Translations under genes and position numbers: made by a program
The notes under the pieces: model-generated
Told to the model about the DNA's origin: nothing
Databases searched by the model: none
The model's input: the letters and a program-made list of their open reading frames with translations, nothing else
In this document: piece by piece, positions 54,900 through 64,000 of the stretch
Position numbering within the stretch: position 1 is the first letter of the stretch
How the letters are laid out: the number at the start of each line of letters is the position of its first letter
DNA from: Dallia pectoralis
Lineage: Eukaryota; Chordata; Actinopteri; Esociformes; Umbridae
Length of the DNA: 64,000 nt
Direction of reading: 5' to 3'
Assembly (NCBI GenBank): GCA_029465975.1
Contig: CM055753.1
Coordinates: 13,185,306 to 13,249,305 of the forward strand

Positions 54900-55515
54900 A
54901 GTCATGAGATGAACATAACATATGAGCTGAACATAATGTATGAGCTGAACATAACATATGAGCTGAACATAATGTATGAGTTTAACATAACATATGAGCT
55001 GAACATAATGTATGAGCTGAACATAACATATGAGCTGAACATAATGTATGAGTTTAACATAACATATGAGCTGAACATAACATATGAGCTGAACATAATG
55101 TATGAGCTGAACATAATGTATGAGCTGAACATAACATATGAGCTGAACATAATGTATGAGCTGAACATAATGTATGAGCTGAACATAACATATGAGCTGA
55201 ACATAACATATGAGCTGAACATAACGTATGAGTTTAACATAACATATGAGCTGAACATAACATATGAGCTGAACATAACATATGAGCTGAACATAACATA
55301 TGAGCTGAACATAACGTATGAGTTTAACATAACATATGAGCTGAACATAACATATGAGCTGAACATAACATATGAGCTGAACATAACATATGAGCTGAAC
55401 ATAACGTATGAGTTTTACATAACATATGAGCTGAACATAACATATGAGCTGAACATAACGTATGAGTTTAACATAACATATGAGCTGAACATAACATATG
55501 AGCTGAACATAACCT
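54900..55515. repeat. 18-bp minisatellite, open in several frames
   Basis: About 34 copies of AACATAACATATGAGCTG with aatgta, aacgta and gtttaac variants. The unit is six codons and contains no stop in the ATG frame, so it generates a 251-codon ORF (54840-55595) and a 166-codon ORF on the other strand. No similarity to a known protein; treated as a repeat. Confidence 0.93.
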
Positions 55516-55689
55516 TACAGTTACAGTTAGTCATTTTTTGCAGACACTTGTATCCAGAGTCACTTTTCTTTTCATACATTTTACTGGGATTCTAATCCAA
55601 AACACTGCTGTTGTAATCGGTATGCTTTTCTAAATGAGCTACATAACTGTAGGATGATCTGAACGATGGTTCTGTTCAGCAGATAGAAC

Positions 55690-56546
55690 ATGGCAGAACG
55701 AGTACCTTGGTGGAGGGCCTTCATGGGGGGCTCTAAGAAAAAGGGTGTTGTCAGGGACGTCAGCACGACCACCCAGACTCTCGACACAGACACAAGTAAG
55801 TTGGATTTTAAGTGTCATAAATAACATTATTGATACCATGCAGTCTTATTATTTTATGGTTATTTTAAGTACATATATTTATGTGGTCAATGCTGAAATC
55901 ACTCTGGATTAGAGCATCTGGGTTAGAGTATCTGTATAGAGAGATTGGATTAGAGCATCTGGATTAGAGTATCTGTATAGAGAGATTGGATTAGAGCATC
56001 TGGGTTAGAGTATCTGTATAGAGAGATTGGATTAGATCATCTGGATTAGAGTATCTGTATAGAGAGACTGGATTAGAGCATCTCTTTAGAGCATCTGGAT
56101 TAGAGTATCTGTATAGAGAGATTGGATTAGAGCATCTCTTTAGAGCATCTGGATTAGAGTATCTGTATAGAGAGACTGGATTAGAGCATCTCTTTAGAGC
56201 ATCTGGATTAGAGTATCTGTATAGATAGACTCCTGTCTCTGACAATCCTGACAATTCTCTTCTGTCATCAGCATCCAAACTCCCAACAGACCAATCACAG
56301 CAAACCCCGGATTCATTACAGCAGCCAGTGACGGCCCAGCCTGCCAGTGACGGGACCAGCCTCTTCAGTGATGACTTTGTTGATGACTCCCAGTTTGAGT
56401 CGGTCTTCAACGAAACGACGTGTCGCAGGAACATGAGGGTGTCTCGTTCTGGTCGTTTTAAAGAGAGGAAGAAGGTACGATCCAGCCTTCCCACGGATGC
56501 TGAAGACCACGATGGAGAACCTGCGAAAGGAAATACCAGACAATGA
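55690..56546 (+). CDS. prr15: Proline-rich protein 15
   Basis: Small conserved vertebrate protein of unclear biochemical function. Exons: 55690-55795 and 56272-56546 (GT-AG), 126 aa; human PRR15 is about 129 aa. The N-terminal motif PWWRAFMGGSKKK corresponds to the PWW...KK start of PRR15. The C-terminal block RRNMRVSRSGRFKERKKVR is the diagnostic PRR15/PRR15L signature (human SRSGRFKEK.KVR). The middle is polar, Ser/Gln/Asp-rich, with DGTSLFSDDFVDDSQFES. PRR15L shares the C-terminal block but has a different N-terminus, so prr15 is preferred; prr15l remains a possible alternative. ATTAAA lies at 56633-56638 and AATAAA at 58029-58034. The intron holds a tandem array. Confidence 0.9.
55905..56228. 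repeat. About 41-bp minisatellite in prr15 intron
   Basis: About seven copies containing TTAGAGTATCTGTATAGAGA and TTGGATTAGAGCATC, some with a TCTTTAGAGCA insertion. It ends about 45 bp before exon 2. Confidence 0.9.
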
Positions 56547-57459
56547 ACATAAAGAGCAAATTATAGACTCACAGAGGTTTTGTTGAAGACGTGACTCCCT
56601 GATGATGACAATGAAGAAGGCTTCTGTGACTGATTAAACTTTATCCCAGATAATCAAACATATTCTGGAGAACGGTGTACAAAGATGCCTAATCAGAAGT
56701 TAAAGATACCTTGATGATTTAAAATGTAAGACTGCTTTTACATTTCAAACCCTTTATCTGGACAGTAAGAACTCTGTTCAGAAACATGCGTGCAATGAGT
56801 ACAAAGAATTCACTTTGTTGGTCTTGTATAGGAAGTGAATCATGTTTAATATACTTAAAGGTGGAAGCTGTGGTTCCTATGAAGCAGTGAACAGCGCAGC
56901 ATATTAGTCGTACTCTTGTTTACCTGTCTGTTGACATGATATGAGACTACTGACTGGAGCAGGGCAGATGACAGGTAGGTAGACAACTTAAAGAAAATCA
57001 GAATTAGGTTTATATGTTATTTAAAAAGTACATGAACAGTGCAAATAATGATCTGATCAGGTTTAACTGAGGAAATCAATAGAATAGAAAGATGAAGCAA
57101 ATGACAGAAGGATACATGAAGGAATTAAGAACGAAAACAATTCTGCTGACTGAAACACCTGTAGTGAGCATTTACTTGTTATGTATCACTGTGTTTAAAA
57201 TAGGTCCAGAATTCAGCAGATATTTCATCTCTTAACCATATAGGGCTATGCACATTGCAGGAATCGTTACTTTAATCATCTAACATAATGAGTAAGATTA
57301 TAAATATGAAGGATATATTATTGTTTTCTCAAATCAATCTATTTTTAAGCGTTGATTTTGTTCACGTCAGAGGATTTTTGTGGGGTTTATTAAATGATGT
57401 ATCATTTTTGTTTGTACTGATTGTCCTCTAGCTGTTATATAGTCATACACATTATGACT

Positions 57460-57765
57460 GTCTAGGAAATATATGACCATGTGGTCAATGGGAATGTTAT
57501 ATTACCATGTGGTCAATGGGAATGTTATATTACCATATGGTCAATGGGAATGTTATATGACCATGTGGTCAATGGGACTGTTATATGACCATGTGGTCAA
57601 TGGGAATGTTATATGACCATGTGGTCAATGGGAATGTTATATGACCATGTGGTCAATGGGAATGTTATATCAACATGTGGTCAATGGGAATGTTATATCA
57701 ACATGTGGTCAATGGGAATGTTATATGACCATGTGGTCAATAGGAATGTTATATCAACATGTTGG
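57460..57765. repeat. About 28-bp minisatellite
   Basis: About 10 copies of CCATGTGGTCAATGGGAATG then TTATATGA, with caacat variants. Confidence 0.9.
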
Positions 57766-57776
57766 CCAGATATCTC

Positions 57777-57910
57777 CCAATAGAACCATGTTCCCTACTT
57801 AGTGCTCTACTTTAGACCATTTGAAAGGGAACCATGTTCCCTACTTAGTGCTCTACTTTTAACCATTTGAAATGAACCCATGTTCCCTACTTAGTGCTCT
57901 ACTTTAGACC
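57777..57910. repeat. Three copies of a 55-60-bp unit
   Basis: CATGTTCCCTACTTAGTGCT then CTACTTTAGACCATTTGAAA; three copies. Confidence 0.85.
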
Positions 57911-58099
57911 ACTGCCATGTGGGCTGTGTAAGTAAAGCCGGTCCAACATGGTGCCCTATATGTGAAGGCCATAGGGAGGGGTTTGGGACAGCGTGCAGTG
58001 GATCTGTAACATTAACTGTGTATTCTGGAATAAAGACAACTGAATATATATATATATATATATATATTATTTATGACAAACAAATAATGAACAACTAAA

Positions 58100-58350
58100 C
58101 AGTCATCAAAAAACACTGATTGAATAAACAGTGATCTAAAACACAGTGATTTAAAACACACTGATCTAATAAACAGTGATCTAAAACACAGTGATTTAAA
58201 ACACACTGATCTCATAAACAGTGATCTGATTAATAGTGATCTGATAATCAGGGATCTGATTAATACTGATCTGATGATTAATACTGATCTGATTAATACT
58301 GATCTGATTAATACTGATCTGATTAATTGTGATCTGATTAATAGTGATCT
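58100..58350. repeat. CTGATCTGATTAATA-type simple array
   Basis: First block of AACAGTGATCTAAAACACAG, second block of ATACTGATCTGATTA. An (AT)n run at 58048-58066 precedes it. Confidence 0.85.
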
Positions 58351-58769
58351 GATTACATTCAACGTGTGTATCCATGGGTGTGTCCAGCATATTGGTGTCG
58401 TCCTTTCTTCTGTTCCCACATGCTTGCCCTACTGCATTCCTGGGGCTTTTACTGATGTACAAAGGTGGGTGTGTGTGCGTGCGTGTGTGTGTGTGCGTGT
58501 GTTTGTCAGTACATTCCCTTGGGTCATATGGGTTATTTGACATATATCACCGAACTCTTCCCCTTCTCATCACAGACTAACAGATGTTTAGCATGTAGAC
58601 AGAATCCCAAATATAACCCTAATCACTAGTTGTGCACTACATTAGACCAGGGAACATTGGGTATAGGCTGCTATTTGGGAGTTAGTCAATAATATGGAAG
58701 AAAATCTGTCTCACCAGATTCTGAAACTGAATTTCTAGCACTGAATTTATTTGCATAAAAGATTCAAGT

Positions 58770-58885
58770 GTCTAAAAATTCAGTGTTAAAAATTCAGTGC
58801 AAAAAAATTCTGTGTCAGAAATTCAGTGCAAAAAAATTCTGTGTCAGAAATTCAGTGCAAAAAAATTCTGTGTCAGAAATTCAGA
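58770..58885. repeat. 29-bp minisatellite, about 4 copies
   Basis: GAAATTCAGTGCAAAAAAAT then TCTGTGTCA. Confidence 0.88.
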
Positions 58886-59224
58886 ATCAACATCCGGGAT
58901 ACCAAGGAAAAGCAATCAATTCTGTCTCAACTCCAACCAACATACAGCTATCAAGTTTCGGGTTTACGTTTTAACTGGCGTCATTGCAGATGCGACGTGG
59001 GCGTGTCATTAGAAACTCTGGCTGGGGAAGTTTAATGTAGTTGACCGTATAGATGTTGTTTACGGCGCAGCACGAACGAGTACAGACCGCTACTATAACA
59101 GAGTGTAGTGCGCCCAGATTAACTTGTGATACATATAGACCGCTACTAATGTGTTTGTAATGAAATTAATTCAGCCTAACTGCATACCTGCCAACATTTG
59201 GTTTTCAAAATCCGGGAGATTTTT

Positions 59225-59480
59225 TACATTGCGATATCAATTAGTTAACATAATCGGGATTGGGATGTGGAATATAAACCTCAGTTAACATAATCGGGAT
59301 TGGAATGTGGAATATAAACCTGTTCAGTTAACATAATCGGGATTGGGATGTGGAATATAAACCTGTTCAGTTAACATACTCGGGATTGGGATGTGGAATA
59401 TAAACCTGTTCAGTTAACATACTCGGGATTGGGATGTGGAATATAAACCTGTTCAGTTAACATAATCGGGATTGGAATCT
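59225..59480. repeat. About 45-bp minisatellite, 6 copies
   Basis: CAGTTAACATAATCGGGATT then GGGATGTGGAATATAAACCT. Confidence 0.9.
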
Positions 59481-59784
59481 GGGAGACAACACAACTAACA
59501 GCTCAGAGATTCTTTTACACTTGGCCAAAGTTAATAGTTTCACTGAAAACCATGTTCTGAGTCGTGGTGAAATAAAACCATATTGAATCTATTATAGTAC
59601 AAGCTGACATTATATTTATTATGGCAATTTAATATAAATATTAAATATAAATAAATATAAAATAAATATAAATATTAAAGTACAAGCTGACATTATATTG
59701 CTAATGGCTACACTCATTCACTACTTCAGTTATATGCTTCCATTTTTCTCAAATTTAAAACTAACTAGATACACACGCTTTTAT

Positions 59785-60380
59785 CCAGGTAATCTATACC
59801 AGTTCATATATACCAGTTCATTAATACCAGGTAATCTATACCAGGTAATCTATACCAGTTCATTAATACCAGTTAATCAATACCAGGAAATCTATACCAG
59901 GTAATCTATACCAGTTCATCTATACCAGTTCATCTATACCAGGTAATCTATACCAGTTCATCTATACCAGTTCATCTATACCAGGTAATCTATACCAGTT
60001 CATCTATACCAGTTCATCTATACCAGGAAATCTATACCAGGTAATCTATACCAGTTCATTAATACCAGTTAATCTATACCAGGAAATCTATACCAGGTAA
60101 TCTATACCAGTTCATCTATACCAGTTAATCTATACCAGGTAATCTATACCAGTTCATCTATACCAGTTCATCTATACCAGGAAATCTATACCAGGTAATC
60201 TATACCAGTTCATCTATACCAGTTCATCTATACCAGTTAATCTATACCAGGTAATCTATACCAGTTCATCTATACCAGTTCATCTATACCAGGAAATCTA
60301 TACCAGTTCATTAATACCAGTTAATCTATACCAGGTAATCTTTACCAGTTCATTAATACCAGGTCATCTATACCAGGTGT
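59785..60380. repeat. 14-bp minisatellite, about 42 copies
   Basis: Alternating ATACCAGTTCATCT, ATACCAGGTAATCT and ATACCAGGAAATCT units. The middle unit contains AG|GTAATC. Confidence 0.92.
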
Positions 60381-60689
60381 TCCAGTGTAGTATACAGTTA
60401 TCTATTTACCAATTCTACGGGTTTGGTGTAGTTTCCACTTTACACCACTAGGGGGTGGTCTCCAGTGTCATCTATCAGCGGCCGATGCAATTGGTGTTGT
60501 TTAAAGTCTATTCATAAAATAGGTTCGAGGGGTCCGGAAAACGTAATGATCTTAAAGCTTGTATGTAGATTATATTTTTTATTAATCTACATATTAACAT
60601 GAAGGACATGGCCCGCAATAGTCAAGTTTCTCCGTGATCATGGTCGCTTGTCTGAGGGGGTAATTTGCCTAATTAATGCAAGAGCGCGA

Positions 60690-60760
60690 GCAAATACCCC
60701 GAGCTAAATACCCCGAGCTAAATACCCCAAGCCAAATACCCCAAGCCAAATACCCCTATA
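60690..60760. repeat. 14-bp short array
   Basis: Four to five copies of AAATACCCCGAGCT or AAATACCCCAAGCC. Confidence 0.85.
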
Positions 60761-61281
60761 TCCGCCTCCACGCGGTTTCACCCATAACTGTCTAATAATG
60801 ACAGGTGGTTTCGGTGGGAATATTCCTGGGATATCCTGTGTGGTTCCAGTCGGAGGGAGGGACGGGTCCTTGGAAATGCATTGGCCCCATGGAGGGCTTT
60901 GGATACAGGAGGGGACTAGGTGTGGCTTTATGTGTTCTGTAGGGTTCTGTAGGTGGAACTATTTAGCACATTATGTGGCGAGAAGATATAGGCATTATTA
61001 TATAGCCCAGATATAAAACACGGATAAAAGCAGAACTTAACCTGGATAACTGGAGTTTCTTCGTTTTTTTGCGTTAACTTTTGTCTTTATTTAGACACTT
61101 AATGTGAGACACTGAAGTGCAAACAACCATAAATATATGTTTCCTCCTGGAATGACGAACATTTTTCGGACTACCGACTGAACTGGCTGACAACAAACTG
61201 ATAGATAACAGCTCCAGCCGGGTTAGGACTAATTATAGCCCAGTACTAATTATAGCCCATGCAGTACGGGTTAGGGTAACC

Positions 61282-61370
61282 GCATATATATATATAGATA
61301 TATCAGCTGGGTCGGTGTGCTGCGATCCAACACCAAACTGCTGATTACTGCCTTATTAATAAGGTAAGTG
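61282..61370 (+). promoter_or_regulatory. Candidate promoter and non-coding first exon
   Basis: A TATA-rich stretch (GCATATATATATATAGATAT) is followed about 75 bp later by a strong donor, TTAATAAG|GTAAGTGTG at 61363. This could be the untranslated first exon of a plus-strand gene lying to the right. There is no coding evidence; the motifs could be chance in AT-rich DNA. Confidence 0.2.
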
Positions 61371-61689
61371 TGCTGTGATCCTTATAAATGCACTTCTGAA
61401 TAAACCTGTTCATTATTACTCCATTTGGTTAACCTACTGCGTATTAGCGCATTTGTACCAATAATCCCCGAAACCATAGTCTATTTATCTTTATAATAGT
61501 TTGAGTGTCTGATAATAATATCATTATTATAGTTTGAGTGTCTGATAATAATTATAATAGTTTGAGTGTCTGATAATAATATCATTCTAATAGTTTAACG
61601 GATGTGGTGGGTTGTTGCCACAGCAACTTGACACCTGCGCTCCACCGGGTTAGTTTCCGTTAGTCCCTTTATTATGGGACATGAAATAT

Positions 61690-64000
61690 AACAGGAAATA
61701 TATTCTACCTAGAGAATACACAGACTATAGACCTACCTATAGAGAATACACAGACTATAGACCTACCTATAGAGAATACACAGACTATAGACCTACCTAG
61801 AGAATACACAGACTATAGACCTATCTAGAGAATACACAGACTATAGACCTACCTATAGAGAATACACAGACTATAGACCTACCTAGAGAATACACAGACT
61901 ATAGACCTATCTAGAGAATACACAGACTATAGACCTACCTAGAGAATACACAGACTATAGACCTATCTAGAGAATACACAGACTATAGACCTACCTAGAG
62001 AATACACAGACTATGGACCTACCTAGAGAATACACAGACTATAGACCTACCTATAGAGAATACACAGACTATAGACCTACCTAGAGAATACACAGACTAT
62101 AGACCTACCTATAGAGAATATACAGACTATAGACCTACCTAGAGAATACACAGACTATAGACCTATCTAGAGAATACACAGACTATAGACCTACCTAGAG
62201 AATACACAGACTATAGACCTATCTAGAGAATACACAGACTATAGACCTACCTAGAGAATACACAGACTATAGACCTACCTAGAGAATACACAGACTATAG
62301 ACCTACCTAGAGAATACACAGACTATAGACCTACCTATAGAGAATACACAGACTATAGACCTACCTAGAGAATACACAGACTATAGACCTACCTATAGAG
62401 AATACACAGACTATAGACCTACCTAGAGAATACACAGACTATAGACCTATCTAGAGAATACACAGACTATAGACCTACCTAGAGAATACACAGACTATAG
62501 ACCTATCTAGAGAATACACAGACTATAGACCTACCTAGAGAATACACAGACTATAGACCTACCTAGAGAATACACAGACTATAGACCTACCTATAGAGAA
62601 TACACAGACTATAGACCTACCTAGAGAATACACAGACTATAGACCTACCTAGAGAATACACAGACTATAGACCTACCTAGAGAATACACAGACTATAGAC
62701 CTACCTAGAGAATACACAGACTATAGACCTACCTAGAGAATACACAGACTATAGACCTACCTAGAGAATACACAGACTATAGACCTATCTAGAGAATACA
62801 CAGACTATAGACCTATCTAGAGAATACACAGACTATAGACCTACATAGAGAATACACAGACTATAGACCTACCTAGAGAATACACAGACTATAGACCTAC
62901 CTAGAGAATACACAGACTATAGACCTACCTAGAGAATACACAGACTATAGACCTATCTAGAGAATACACAGACTATGGACCTACCTAGAGAATACACAGA
63001 CTATAGACCTACCTAGAGAATACACAGACTATAGACCTACCTAGAGAATACACAGACTATAGACCTACCTAGAGAATACACAGACTATAGACCTACCTAG
63101 AGAATACACAGACTATAGGCCTACCTAGAGAATACACAGACTATAGACCTACCTAGAGAATACACAGACTATAGACCTACCTAGAGAATACACAGACTAT
63201 AGACCTACCTAGAGAATACACAGACTATAGACCTATCTAGAGAATACACAGACTATAGACCTACCTAGAGAATACACAGACTATAGACCTATCTAGAGAA
63301 TACACAGACTATAGACCTACCTAGAGAATACACAGACTATAGACCTATCTAGAGAATACACAGACTATAGACCTACCTAGAGAATACACAGACTATAGAC
63401 CTACCTAGAGAATACACAGACTATAGACCTACCTAGAGAATACACAGACTATAGACCTACCTATAGAGAATACACAGACTATAGACCTACCTAGAGAATA
63501 CACAGACTATAGACCTACCTATAGAGAATACACAGACTATAGACCTACCTAGAGAATACACAGACTATAGACCTATCTAGAGAATACACAGACTATAGAC
63601 CTACCTAGAGAATACACAGACTATAGACCTATCTAGAGAATACACAGACTATAGACCTACCTAGAGAATACACAGACTATAGACCTACCTAGAGAATACA
63701 CAGACTATAGACCTACCTATAGAGAATACACAGACTATAGACCTACCTAGAGAATACACAGACTATAGACCTACCTAGAGAATACACAGACTATAGACCT
63801 ACCTAGAGAATACACAGACTATAGACCTACCTAGAGAATACACAGACTATAGACCTACCTAGAGAATACACAGACTATAGACCTACCTAGAGAATACACA
63901 GACTATAGACCTATCTAGAGAATACACAGACTATAGACCTATCTAGAGAATACACAGACTATAGACCTATCTAGAGAATACACAGACTATAGACCTACCT
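61690..64000. repeat. 27/29-bp minisatellite continuing past the window
   Basis: About 85 copies of AGAGAATACACAGACTATAG then ACCTACCT or ACCTATCT, with a longer variant containing an extra TAT/TA. It reaches the last base of the window, so its true size is unknown. Confidence 0.96.

Larger units (their letters stand above)
50420..55689. other. nup42-prr15 intergenic region (divergent)
   Basis: The two genes diverge from this gap. It is AT-rich with arrays at 51425-51590, 51825-51935, 52250-52645 and 54900-55515. A GC-richer patch at 53300-53470 includes a CCAAT box at 53397-53401 and a possible donor CTGCAG|GTTGAG at about 53453; it could hold the prr15 promoter or a non-coding first exon, but nothing proves it. 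No other coding exon is recognised. Confidence 0.45.
56547..61689. other. prr15 3' flank and downstream intergenic region
   Basis: The prr15 3' UTR could extend to the AATAAA at 58029-58034. The remainder is AT-rich with arrays at 57460-57765, 57777-57910, 58100-58350, 58770-58885, 59225-59480, 59785-60380, 60690-60760 and 61480-61600. No protein-coding exon is recognised; the 72-codon ORF at 60798-61016 resembles nothing I know. Confidence 0.45.

Noticed and set aside
60798..61016. 72-codon ORF in GC-richer sequence
   Set aside because: No recognisable family, no splice or promoter context of its own; random ORFs of this size are expected.

Overview
The window is teleost nuclear DNA. It carries vertebrate intron-rich genes with GT-AG introns, a CR1/L2-type LINE fragment and a foldback DNA element. 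The human 5p15.33 gene order SLC6A19 - SLC6A18 - TERT is preserved, with nup42 and prr15 (7p in human, from memory) added on the far side of tert. I cannot name the species. The striking property is the density of minisatellites: dozens of tandem arrays with unrelated units fill most introns and intergenic gaps.

Layout. 1338-15524 (+): slc6a19 (B0AT1), 13 exons, 621 aa. 17722-26278 (+): slc6a18 (B0AT3/XT2-like), 13 exons, 616 aa. 28459-44760 (-): tert, all 16 exons, 1110 aa. 46902-50227 (-): nup42, 7 exons, 516 aa. 55690-56546 (+): prr15, 2 exons, 126 aa. The rest is intergenic sequence made largely of arrays; the last 2.3 kb is a roughly 27-bp array that leaves the window. Every exon was placed by hand from protein similarity remembered for the family plus splice consensus, and every reading frame closes.

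Main observation. Many arrays do not just sit inside introns: they straddle exon-intron junctions, so the splice site itself is tandemly multiplied. Donors are multiplied at slc6a19 exons 1 and 2, slc6a18 exons 3 and 8 and tert exon 11. Acceptors are multiplied at slc6a19 exons 5 and 10, slc6a18 exon 2 and tert exons 9 and 11. The repeat units differ from site to site, so this is a recurrent process rather than one spreading repeat. The largest case, slc6a19 intron 9, is 3.8 kb in which nearly every unit has a branch-point-like motif, a pyrimidine tract and an AG. tert intron 15 is a 3.4 kb array with no stop codon in the frame entered from exon 15.

Functionally, the two SLC6 genes encode 12-TM Na+-coupled neutral amino acid transporters of kidney and intestinal brush border. 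tert encodes the telomerase catalytic subunit, nup42 an FG nucleoporin acting in mRNA export, and prr15 a small conserved protein of unclear function. They share no pathway; apart from the tandem SLC6 pair they are neighbours by synteny only.
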